From: BOG-908 sp963795825
GTDB taxonomy: Bacteria > Pseudomonadota > Alphaproteobacteria > Acetobacterales > Acetobacteraceae
Length of the DNA: 64,000 nucleotides
Direction of reading: 5' to 3'
Assembly: GCA_963795825.1 (NCBI GenBank)
Contig: CAWCIW010000003.1
Coordinates: forward strand, 248,001 to 312,000
The translations under genes and the position numbers were made by a program. This document shows, in pieces, positions 8,439-18,498 of the stretch. Numbering within the stretch: the first letter of the stretch is position 1; the number at the start of each line of letters is the position of its first letter. The notes beneath the pieces were generated by a model that was not told the DNA's origin, searched no databases, and was given only the letters and a program-made list of their open reading frames with translations.

Positions 8439-8593
8439 CGCCGCCAGGCAGCAATGCAGCCCCCGCAGAGACGCATAGGTTAGTTGCGCGGTATGATCTT
8501 TGGCGCAATTACCGGATAGTTTCAGGGCTATTTGATAAAACATTATTCGTCCGGCGTTTGACGCCTGCAGCATAGCGGGCTAAAGAGCGCGCC

Positions 8594-10412
8594 ATGAACG
8601 CGATAACGCAATCTGCCGGCACAGCCGATCACGTCACCCAGACCGACATCGCGGCGCCGAGGTGCTGCTGCGCTGCGCTGCGCGATCAGGGCATGGAGGT
8701 GATTTTCGGCTATCCCGGCGGCGCCGTACTGCCGATCTACGACGCGCTGTTCCAGCAGAACGCCATCCGCCACATCCTGGTGCGCCACGAACAGGCGGCG
8801 GTGCATGCCGCCGAGGGCTACGCGCGCAGCACCGGCCGCGTCGGCGTGGTGCTGGTCACCAGCGGGCCCGGCGCCACCAACGCGGTGACCGGCCTGCTCG
8901 ATGCGCTGATGGACAGCGTGCCCGTCGTGTGCCTGACCGGCCAGGTGCCCACGCATCTGATCGGCAACGATGCGTTCCAGGAAGCCGACACGACCGGCAT
9001 CACCCGGCCGGCCACCAAGCACAATTACCTGGTCAAGACGCAGCGAGGATCTGGCGCGCACGGTGCACGACGCATTCTACGTGGCGCGCAGCGGCCGGCC
9101 CGGCCCGGTAGTGGTCGATCTGCCGAAGGATATCCTGATCGCGCCGGCGCCCTACGCGCCCGCCGGCTGTGCGCCGCATCGCAGCTACCGCCCGGTCACC
9201 CAGCCCGACCCTGCCGCGATCGCCCGCGCGGTGCGTGCGCTCAAGGCGGCGCGCCGGCCGATCGTGTATGCCGGCGGCGGCGTGATCAATGCGGGTCCGG
9301 AGGCCTCCCGCCTGCTGCGCGAGCTCGTGCTGCTCGGCAATCTCCCCTGCACCAACACGCTTATGGGGCTGGGCGCGTTTCCCGCGTCGGACCCGCATTT
9401 CCTCGGCATGCTGGGCATGCACGGCACCTACGAAGCCAATTTGGCGATGCATGGCTGCGACGTGCTGTTCAACATCGGCGCGCGTTTCGACGACCGGGTG
9501 ACCGGCCGCCTGTCCGCGTTCAGCCCTGGCAGCTTCAAGATACATGGCGACATCGACCCGTCGAACATCAACAAGAACGTGGCCGTCGACGTGCCGATCG
9601 TCGGCGATGCGGCGGCGATCCTGCGCGCGATGATCGCCGCCTGGCACGACGAGCCGGCGCCGCAGAACCGCGAAGCGGTGGCCGCCTGGTGGGACGAGAT
9701 CGCCACCTGGCGCCGCATGGACAGCCTGCGTTTCACCCAGAACATGTCGCCGGGCGCGGTAATAGGCCACAATACGCCGTGCGAAGCTTGCACGAACTGT
9801 GCAGGCAGTCCGGGCGCGACACGTTCATCAGCACCGAAGTGGGCCAGCACCAGATGTGGGCCGCGCAGCATTTCCACTTCGAAAAACCCAACCGTTGGAT
9901 GACCAGCGGCGGCCTCGGCACGATGGGCTATGGGCTGCCGGCCGCAGCCGGCGTGCAGGTGGCGCATCCTGACGCGCTGGTGATCGACATCGCCGGCGAG
10001 GCCAGCATCCTGATGAACATCCAGGAGATGGGCACGCTCGCGCAATACCGTCTGCCGGTGAAGATATTCATCCTGAACAACGAATATATGGGCATGGTGC
10101 GCCAGTGGCAGGAACTGCTGCACGGGTCGCGCTATTCCGAAAGCTACAGTGCCGCACTGCCGGATTTCGTGAAGCTGGCGGAAAGCTTCCACGCGCATCG
10201 GTTTGCGCGCCCGCAACGTCGGCGAGCTGGACGACGTGATCGCGCAAATGCTGGCCGATCGACGGCCCGGTGATCGCCGACATCTGCGTGGACCGCAACG
10301 AGAACTGCTATCCGATGATCCCGTCAGGTGCCGCGCATAACGAGATGATCCTCGGCCCGGAGATGCGGGGCGCACCGCGAGCATCACCGATGAAGGGCTG
10401 ATGCTGGTCTGA
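8594..10412 (+). CDS. ilvB: Acetolactate synthase large subunit, frame-disrupted
   Basis: The large catalytic subunit condenses two pyruvates to acetolactate (or pyruvate with 2-oxobutyrate), using TPP and FAD, in branched-chain amino-acid synthesis. Recognisable segments: VIFGYPGGAVLPIYDALF, VLVTSGPGATNAVTGLLDAL, NIGARFDDRVTGRL and the TPP-binding region with NNEYMGMVRQWQELLHG. Four frame changes are needed (near 9045, 9770, 10196 and 10370). The final frame ends at a TGA (10410-10412) that overlaps the ATG of ilvN, the usual coupled arrangement. In the TPP motif the usual GDG reads GEA (DIAGEASILMNIQE), which could be a base error or a real change. Confidence 0.9.
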
Positions 10413-10931
10413 TGATGGCGGGAGAGCGGGACCAGAGCTTGCGCAGCGCCACGATTTCGGTGCTGGTCGATAACGAGTCCGGCGTGCTCGCGCGCGTCAT
10501 CGGGCTGTTCTCCGGCCGCGGCTACAATATCGACAGCCTGACCGTGGCCGCGGTGGACCAGGACCGCAGGCGCAGCCGCATCAACGTGGTGACGTCCGGC
10601 ACCGAGATGGTGATCGACCAGATCAAGGCGCAGCTCGACCGGCTGGTGCCGGTGTATCGCGTGGCCGATCTCGACCGACGGTCCGCACGTGGCGCGCGAA
10701 ATGGCGCTGGTCAAAGTGGTGGCCGGTGGCGAGAGCCGTTCGGAGTCGCTGCGTATCGCGGATGCGTTCCGCGCGCGCGTGGTCGATACCACCACCGGGA
10801 GCTTCGTGTTCGAGCTGACGGGCTCGATCGAGAAGATCGACGCGTTCATCGAGCTGATGCGGCCGTTGGGCCTGGCGGAGGTTTCGCGAACCGGTATTGC
10901 GGCGATCGCCCGGGGGGTTGGGACACTCTAG
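10412..10931 (+). CDS. ilvN: Acetolactate synthase small (regulatory) subunit, one frameshift
   Basis: The regulatory subunit carries an ACT domain for feedback inhibition by branched-chain amino acids. The N-terminal part ATISVLVDNESGVLARVIGL and FSGRGYNIDSLTVAAV is the ACT domain. After a frame change near 10685 the C-terminal domain continues as MALVKVVAGGESRSESLRIA ... TGIAAIARG. The start ATG overlaps the ilvB stop, indicating translational coupling. Without the shift the frame would run through the following repeat into ilvC, so no natural fusion should be inferred. It is also often named ilvH. Confidence 0.9.
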
Positions 10932-10940
10932 GCAGGGAAG

Positions 10941-11108
10941 CAAGGCCTTCTTTTTTGAAAAAAAGAAGCAAAAAACTTTTGCTCCGTTCGCTGTCGCAGA
11001 CGCCTGGCAAATCAACCGCCGTTTGGCCAAGGACACACAACCGGCCGCAGACTGGCCGACAGGGAGCAAAAGTTTTTTGCTTCTTTTTTCCAAAAAAGAA
11101 GGCCTTGC
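10941..11108. repeat. Inverted-repeat element, copy 4
   Basis: Two GGCCTT-type arms with six-T cores, at about 10941-10982 and 11064-11108, lie inside the ilv operon between ilvN and ilvC. The spacer ends CTGGCCGACAGGGAGC. The ilvC ribosome-binding site (AAGGAAC, 11123-11129) lies just beyond it, so ilvC does not depend on the element for translation. Confidence 0.85.
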
Positions 11109-11137
11109 TTTCTTACCAACTCAAGGAACTTCCAAAC

Positions 11138-12157
11138 ATGCGCGTATACTACGACCGAGACGCCGACGTGAACCTGATCAAGTCCCGCAAAGTCGCCGTG
11201 ATCGGCTACGGCAGCCAGGGCCACGCCCACGCGCGCAATCTTCACGATAGCGGCGTGCCTGACGTAGTCGTCGGCCTGCGCCAAGGCTCGGCCGGCGTGG
11301 CGAAGGCGGAAGCCGCCGGCCTGCGCGTGATGGGACCGTCGGAGGCCGCCGCCTGGGCGGATGTGGTGATGGTGCTCACGCCGGACGAAGGCCAGGGCGA
11401 CCTCTACCGCGACCATCTCGGCCCAAACATGCGCGAGGGCACCGCGTTGGCGTTCGCGCACGGGCTGAACATCCATTTCAACCTGATCGACGCGCGGCCC
11501 GATATCGACGTGTTCATGATCGCGCCGAAGGGCCCCGGCCACACGGTGCGTTCGGAATACGAGCGCGGCGGCGGCGTGCCATGCCTGGTGGCGGTGGACC
11601 AGAATCCATCCGGCAACGCGCTGGAAATCGCGCTGAGCTATGCCAGCGCCATCGGCGGCGGCCGCGCCGGCATCATCGAGACGACCTTCAAGGAGGAATG
11701 CGAAACCGACCTGTTCGGCGAGCAGGCCGTTCTGTGCGGCGGCCTGATCGAGCTGATCAAGGCCGGGTTCGAAACGCTGGTGGAAGCCGGCTACGCGCCG
11801 GAGATGGCCTATTTCGAGTGCCTGCACGAGGTGAAGCTGATCGTGGACCTGATCTACGAGGGCGGCATCGCGAACATGAACTATTCCATCAGCAATACCG
11901 CGGAATACGGTGCTTACGTGACCGGCCCGCGCATCGTCACGGCGGAGACGAAGGCCGAGATGAAGCGGGTGCTGGACGATATCCAGTCCGGCCGGTTCGC
12001 GCGCGACTGGATCCTCGAGAACAAAGTGAACCAGGCCAGCTTCCGCGCCACCAGGCGACGCCTTGCCGAGCATCCGATCGAGCGCGTGGGCGAACGCCTG
12101 CGCGGCATGATGCCCTGGATCGCAAAGAACGCGCTGGTTGATAAATCGAAGAACTGA
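11138..12157 (+). CDS. ilvC: Ketol-acid reductoisomerase
   Basis: IlvC converts acetolactate to dihydroxyisovalerate with NADPH and Mg2+. The 339-residue class I enzyme starts MRVYYDRDADVNLIKSRKVA. It has the Rossmann motif VIGYGSQGHAHARNL and the metal-binding helices around DLFGEQAVLCGG and FECLHEVKLIVDLIYEGG. Length is typical for the short class. The ATG at 11138 is preceded by AAGGAAC at good spacing. It follows ilvBN in the same direction, separated by a repeat element. The frame is intact. Confidence 0.97.
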   Translation: MRVYYDRDADVNLIKSRKVAVIGYGSQGHAHARNLHDSGVPDVVVGLRQGSAGVAKAEAAGLRVMGPSEAAAWADVVMVLTPDEGQGDLYRDHLGPNMREGTALAFAHGLNIHFNLIDARPDIDVFMIAPKGPGHTVRSEYERGGGVPCLVAVDQNPSGNALEIALSYASAIGGGRAGIIETTFKEECETDLFGEQAVLCGGLIELIKAGFETLVEAGYAPEMAYFECLHEVKLIVDLIYEGGIANMNYSISNTAEYGAYVTGPRIVTAETKAEMKRVLDDIQSGRFARDWILENKVNQASFRATRRRLAEHPIERVGERLRGMMPWIAKNALVDKSKN

Positions 12158-12315
12158 GGCCGCGTGGCCACAAACGCCCTATCATTACCGAAAAAAAAGC
12201 TGACGACTCAGGCCATTCGGTGCCAAAGGAACGTGCGTTTCAGACATGCTGCTACGGCGTCGTGTATGGCCGACGCGTCCCACCCCACCCCAGTCAAAAG
12301 AAGTTTGGAGACCCC

Positions 12316-12588
12316 ATGAAGCTCCCCCTGATGAGCGCCGCCTTCGTGGCAGCCGCCCTGATCGCAGCACCCGCTTTCGCCCAGACCCCGGCTCCCGATG
12401 CCTCGGCTCCGGCCGCTACCACCCCGCCGCCCGCCGACGCCACGTCGGAGCCGGCGCCCACGACCAGCCACCACCACCACAGCCACCACGCTTCGCACCA
12501 TCGTCACCACCACGCGAAGTCGTCCACCAGCAGCGACGCCGCTGCCACGCCGGACGCGTCCGCGCCTGCGCCCGACGCGCCCAAGTAA
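12316..12588 (+). CDS. Small exported histidine-rich protein
   Basis: A 90-residue protein with a clear signal peptide (MKLPLMSAAFVAAALIAAPAFA, cleavage before QTPAP). A low-complexity mature part has alternating proline/alanine/threonine runs and a histidine cluster TSHHHHSHHASHHRHHHAKS. Such clusters commonly bind Zn, Ni, Cu or Co, so a periplasmic metal buffer is plausible. No enzymatic domain is visible. A GGAGACCCC stretch lies directly before the ATG. It stands alone between ilvC and leuA, with a hairpin-forming repeat after it. Confidence 0.75.
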   Translation: MKLPLMSAAFVAAALIAAPAFAQTPAPDASAPAATTPPPADATSEPAPTTSHHHHSHHASHHRHHHAKSSTSSDAAATPDASAPAPDAPK

Positions 12589-12593
12589 GTAAT

Positions 12594-12687
12594 AAAGGCT
12601 TCTGCTCCCTGTCGGCGTGCGTCTCCGCACGCCCCGACAGGGAGCAGAAGTTTTCTGGTCCTTTTCTCCAAAAAAGGACTGCTCGCC
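12594..12687. repeat. Inverted-repeat element, compact copy 5
   Basis: A shortened copy: CTTCTGCTCCCTGTCGG pairs with CCGACAGGGAGCAGAAG around CGTGCG-TCTC-CGCACG, giving a near-perfect long hairpin. A right arm ending GGACTGCTCGCC follows. The left arm is missing. The position after the His-rich gene and the T-rich tail suggest it could terminate transcription. Confidence 0.8.
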
Positions 12688-12714
12688 TTGCCTTCCTGGC
12701 CTATACTTGCCTGC

Positions 12715-12763
12715 ATGACCTCCGCCGCGCTCCGACTTATCGCCCCCTGACGTAGTTCAGGGG
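12715..12763 (+). promoter_or_regulatory. Possible leader peptide and hairpin upstream of leuA
   Basis: An 11-codon reading frame, MTSAALRLIAP (12715-12750), ends inside a 7-bp stem CCCCTGA/TCAGGGG (12744-12750 and 12757-12763), about 40 bp before leuA. A short peptide overlapping a hairpin is the layout of a translational attenuator. However, only two Leu codons and no Leu run are present, and no ribosome-binding site is obvious. Confidence 0.25.
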
Positions 12764-12803
12764 CAGCCTATCCGATAATTCCGACCCGCCGAGGACCCAA
12801 GCC

Positions 12804-14378
<1,575 letters not shown>

Positions 14379-14388
14379 AAGAAAGAAA

Positions 14389-14503
14389 GGCCTTCTTTTT
14401 CGAGAAAAAGAAGCAAAAAGCTTTTGCTCCCTGTCGGCGAACGTTTCAGCGCTCCCCGACAAGGACCAAAAGTCCTCCTTTTCTTCAGAAAAGAAGGCCT
14501 TGC
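14389..14503. repeat. Inverted-repeat element, copy 6
   Basis: GGCCTT-type arms on both sides (14392-14430 and 14466-14503) around a short spacer with CTGTCGG...CCGACA. It lies between convergent leuA and the lipoprotein gene, a position where a bidirectional terminator would fit. The right arm carries CTTCAG in its core instead of CTCGA. Confidence 0.83.
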
Positions 14504-14508
14504 CTGCC

Positions 14509-14910
14509 TTAGTAGCCGTTATAGCCGGGCGGGGGCGGCGGCGGATAACCCTGCTGCTGCTGCTGGTAACCGCCTTCCTGCGGATACCCCTGCTGCTGGT
14601 AGCCCTGCTGCTGATAGCCGGGCGGCGGCGGCGGATAACCGGGCTGCTGGTAATAGCCCGGCGGCGGCGGCGGCGGTGGCCCAGGCACCGGCGTGGTGGC
14701 TACGCCCGCGCCTGCGCCCAGCACGCCGCCGGCCAGCGCACCCACGAGCGCACCGCGCCCACCGCCGGCAATCGCACCGATCCCGGCGCCGGCCGCGGCA
14801 CCGGTCAGCGCGCCGGCGCCCGCGCGCTGGTTCGGATCGTAAGGGTTGGTGACGCAGCCGGTCAGGCCGAGCAGGCCGGCCAGGCCGAGCGCCAGAACTG
14901 TTGTCCGCAT
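14509..14910 (-). CDS. Lipoprotein with glycine-zipper and Pro/Gln/Tyr-rich tail
   Basis: A 133-residue protein. The lipobox is in MRTTVLALGLAGLLGLTGCV, so the mature protein would be lipidated at Cys19 and held in a membrane. A glycine-zipper segment follows (AGAGALTGAAAGAGIGAIAG, then GALVGALAGGVLGAGAG), typical of outer-membrane-associated proteins. The last 50 residues are a low-complexity tail of PPPPPGY, GYQQQ and QQGY units. AGGAGAG upstream of the ATG at 14910 supports this start over one 20 codons earlier. The function is unknown. It is followed in the genome by a second glycine-zipper lipoprotein on the same strand, probably one operon. Confidence 0.8.
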   Translation of the reverse strand: MRTTVLALGLAGLLGLTGCVTNPYDPNQRAGAGALTGAAAGAGIGAIAGGGRGALVGALAGGVLGAGAGVATTPVPGPPPPPPPGYYQQPGYPPPPPGYQQQGYQQQGYPQEGGYQQQQQGYPPPPPPGYNGY

Positions 14911-14932
14911 GGTGATCTCTCCTGAGGTTTGT

Positions 14933-15145
14933 TCAGCGACCCGGCGTCGTCGCCGCACCGGTAGCGGCACCCGCGGCGCCGCCGAGCACGGCGCCAGCGG
15001 CCGGATTGCCGCCGATCAGCGCGCCGCCGACGGCGCCCGCGCCGGCACCGATACCGGCACCTGTCAGGGCGCGGGTTCCCATGTCCTGGCCGCAGGCGGC
15101 CAGACTAAGTAGCAAAAGTGTCGGAATTGCGAGACGTCGCAGCAT
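14933..15145 (-). CDS. Small glycine-zipper lipoprotein
   Basis: A 70-residue protein starting MLRRLAIPTLLLLSLAACGQ, with lipobox Cys18. It is then almost wholly a glycine zipper (ALTGAGIGAGAGAVGGALIG, then AGAVLGGAAGAATGAA). CAGGAGC before the ATG is a good ribosome-binding site. It lies 22 bp upstream of the longer glycine-zipper lipoprotein, on the same strand. The pair is divergent from mreB. The role is unknown, but the fold suggests an envelope-embedded or oligomerising peptide. Confidence 0.78.
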   Translation of the reverse strand: MLRRLAIPTLLLLSLAACGQDMGTRALTGAGIGAGAGAVGGALIGGNPAAGAVLGGAAGAATGAATTPGR

Positions 15146-15365
15146 GAGGTGCTCCTGTGTGGGATGAGAACGCGATAGGTAATGTCGCCCTGCGGCAATA
15201 ACAAAATCGAAATGCCCGGCGGGCGGCAGGGTTGCCGCTGGCAGGCCCGAACGCTAAGACCCGGCGCTTGTCCCAGACCGGCCAAGCGGCGAAGCGGGGT
15301 CTCGGGGTGTTAGCGGGGTCGGGGTGTGAAGCCACGGCCCGGCCCAATCGACATAGGGTTCATGA

Positions 15366-16396
<1,031 letters not shown>

Positions 16397-16449
16397 CGAC
16401 GATGTCATTGAACGGTTCGTCCCTGAGCGCGGTTCGGGGCCGGCTTCGC

Positions 16450-16618
16450 TTTCATCACCAAGGACGCCGAGGCAGACAAGGGCACCACGAGGCGAGCCGT
16501 CGCGCCGGCATGATACAGGCGGCTCGATCGTGCATTTTGTCTTCGACGGGCGATCCTGACAGGAGGACCGGCGAAGCCATTGTCGTGATGCACCACCTCC
16601 GGCGTCCTTGGTGATGAA
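16450..16618. repeat. MITE-like inverted pair related to the GxxExxY flanks
   Basis: TTTCATCACCAAGGACGCCG occurs at 16450 on the plus strand and again, inverted, at 16618-16599. About 110 bp of unrelated sequence separate the repeat-like ends. The left copy continues AGGCAGACAAGGGCACCACG, closely matching the repeat at the GxxExxY gene. This 169-bp unit occupies most of the 330-bp mreB-mreC gap. I see no gene in that gap. Confidence 0.7.
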
Positions 16619-16740
16619 AGCCCCGCCTGCCCCAACCCGAAGCTGGAAACACGCAATCTTTCTCGCCCTCCAAGCGAAAACCGCACACAAACCCCGGCGA
16701 TCCTGTAAGACACACACCAGAGCTGTAAGGTTGGCGCAGC

Positions 16741-17598
16741 GTGATCAGTCTCTCCATCCAGGCACGCCAGGCGCTCGCGCGCCTCACCCTACCCGTCCTG
16801 ATCGTGGCCGCGCTCGCGCTCATGCTGCTCGGCCGCGCCACGCCGCTGGTGCCGGAACGCGCGCGCATCACCCTGTCGGACGCGCTGGCGCCGATCTACG
16901 CCGTGGTGGATGCGCCGTTGCGCGCCGTGCGGGCCAGCGCGCGCGCCGTGCACGAAACACTGCAGCTCCGCGCGGAAAACAACAGGCTGCGCACCGAGAA
17001 CGAGCGCCTGCGCCACTGGTACGACGTGGCGATGGCGCTCGACGCGGAAAACGCCACGCTCAAGGATAATCTCCACTGGGTGCCGGACCCCACGCTCAGC
17101 TACGTGACCGCCCGCGTGGTGGCCGATGCCGGCGGCGTGTACGCACGCTCGGTGCTGCTCTCCGTGGGCCCGAACAACTCGGTGCGCCGCGGCGAGGTGG
17201 CGCTCGACGCCAACGGCCTGGCCGGCCGCGTGACCGAAGTGGGCGCCCGCAGCGCGCGCGTGCTGCTGATCACCGACATGAATAGTCGCATCCCCGTGCT
17301 GCTGGAGAAATCCCGCGCGCGCGCCATCCTGGCCGGCGCCAACGCACCCACGCCGAAACTGATGTATCTGCAGGACGGCGCGCATCCGGCGGAGGGCGAG
17401 CGCGTCGTGACGTCGGCCGAGGCCGGGGCGTTTCCGGCGGGGCTGCTGATCGGCACGGTGCATTATGGGGCGGGCGACCGGCTCGAGGTGACGCCGGCGG
17501 CGGATCTTGGGCGGTTGGAAGTGGTGCGTATCTTCGATTACGGGCTTGGGGGTGTGGTGCCGCCAGAGGCGCCGGGGCATGCGGCGGTGCGGCCTTGA
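16741..17598 (+). CDS. mreC: Rod-shape protein MreC
   Basis: MreC is a bitopic membrane protein that connects MreB to the elongation synthases in the periplasm. The 285-residue product has one N-terminal membrane segment (LTLPVLIVAALALMLLGRAT). A coiled coil follows (LRAENNRLRTENERLRHWYD), then the beta-barrel domain (RVVADAGGVYARSVLLSVGP, NGLAGRVTEVGARSARVLLI). It starts with GTG at 16741, a choice that gives the standard short cytoplasmic tail. The frame is intact and the length normal. Confidence 0.95.
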   Translation: MISLSIQARQALARLTLPVLIVAALALMLLGRATPLVPERARITLSDALAPIYAVVDAPLRAVRASARAVHETLQLRAENNRLRTENERLRHWYDVAMALDAENATLKDNLHWVPDPTLSYVTARVVADAGGVYARSVLLSVGPNNSVRRGEVALDANGLAGRVTEVGARSARVLLITDMNSRIPVLLEKSRARAILAGANAPTPKLMYLQDGAHPAEGERVVTSAEAGAFPAGLLIGTVHYGAGDRLEVTPAADLGRLEVVRIFDYGLGGVVPPEAPGHAAVRP

Positions 17599-17605
17599 GC
17601 GAAGG

Positions 17606-17778
17606 CAAGGCAAGCAGTCCTTTTTTGAAAAAAAGGACCAAAAAACTTTTGCTCCCCCGGCTGCACGCGGGCTCCACTCCTTTCTGCCGGCGTAGGCGCT
17701 TGCACACGGAGGGCAGGCCTTGGTGCAGGCGCCGGGAGCAAAAGCTTTTTGCTTCTTTTTCTCGAAAAAGAAGGCCTT
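17606..17778. repeat. Inverted-repeat element, copy 7
   Basis: The left arm is the GGACC-type (17613-17653) and the right arm the GGCCTT-type (17735-17778). The spacer ends GGTGCAGGCGCC. It lies inside the mre operon between mreC and mreD. AGAAGG (17769-17774) in its right arm lies ten bases before the mreD start. Confidence 0.85.
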
Positions 17779-17784
17779 TCTTCC

Positions 17785-18333
17785 TTGGATAGCGCTCCCG
17801 GCGTCCGCCCCCGCGACGGCCTCTGGCACGCACTCGACACCGTCTCCCGCTACGCCCTCCCCGGCGTACAGACCGTGGCCGTGCTCCTGCTGCTCTCCGC
17901 CCCGCTCGGCATCCCCGCCCAGGCGCAGCTCCAGCCGGCCTGGGCGCAAGCCTGCGTGTTTTTCTGGTCGCTCTACCGCCCCGCCTCCATGCCCGCGCCG
18001 CTGGTATTCGCGATCGGCCTGCTGCTCGATCTGCTGGCCCAGGCGCCCGTCGGCATCGAGGTGCTGGTGCTCCTGCTGATCCACGCGATCGCGCTGAAAA
18101 CCCGCCGCGTGCTGACGCGCAGCGGGTTCGCCACCGTCTGGCTGGTGTTCATGGGCGTGGCCCTCGGCGCCGCGACGCTCGAATATTTGCTGGTGAGCCT
18201 GTTGACGTGGCACGCGCTGCCCTACTGGCCGGGGGCGTTCGAGTTCGGCATCGCGACCGGACTGTATCCATTCCTGGCGTTCTATATGATCGGGCTGCAT
18301 CGCAATCTCGCGGCGCCGGAGCAGGCAAGTTGA
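17785..18333 (+). CDS. mreD: Rod-shape protein MreD
   Basis: MreD is a small polytopic membrane partner of MreC. About five hydrophobic segments are visible (for example VQTVAVLLLLSAPLGI, LVFAIGLLLDLLAQAPVGIE and VWLVFMGVALGAATLEYLLV). The FAIGLLLDLL element is typical of the family. A TTG start at 17785 gives MDSAPGVRPRDGLWHALDTV. Codons further upstream are repeat-derived (LLFLEKEGLSS) and unlikely to be used. Its most likely Shine-Dalgarno, AGAAGG, belongs to the repeat arm. It lies between mreC and mrdA. Confidence 0.9.
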   Translation: MDSAPGVRPRDGLWHALDTVSRYALPGVQTVAVLLLLSAPLGIPAQAQLQPAWAQACVFFWSLYRPASMPAPLVFAIGLLLDLLAQAPVGIEVLVLLLIHAIALKTRRVLTRSGFATVWLVFMGVALGAATLEYLLVSLLTWHALPYWPGAFEFGIATGLYPFLAFYMIGLHRNLAAPEQAS

Positions 18334-18335
18334 GC

Positions 18336-18489
18336 AAGGCCTTCTTTTTCAAGAAAAAGAACCAGAAGCTCTTACACCATCGCCCGCGATCTTATTGCAG
18401 GCGCAGCTATTTGCAGAACCAGAGTACACGCTGATGCACCCGTCGGAGCAAAAGCTTTTTGCTTCTTTTTCTCGAAAAAGAAGGCCTTG
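18336..18489. repeat. Inverted-repeat element, copy 8
   Basis: The left arm (18338-18377) is degenerate (AAGAACCAGAAGCTCTTAC); the right arm (18447-18489) is a well-kept GGCCTT-type. It lies inside the mre operon between mreD and mrdA. Its end is ten bases from the mrdA start codon. Confidence 0.83.
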
Positions 18490-18498
18490 CTTCCTTCC

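Noticed and set aside
10412..12157. Natural fusion of IlvN with IlvC
   Set aside because: The joint frame exists only because ilvN is frameshifted and the repeat between them lacks a stop. ilvC has its own ribosome-binding site and normal start.
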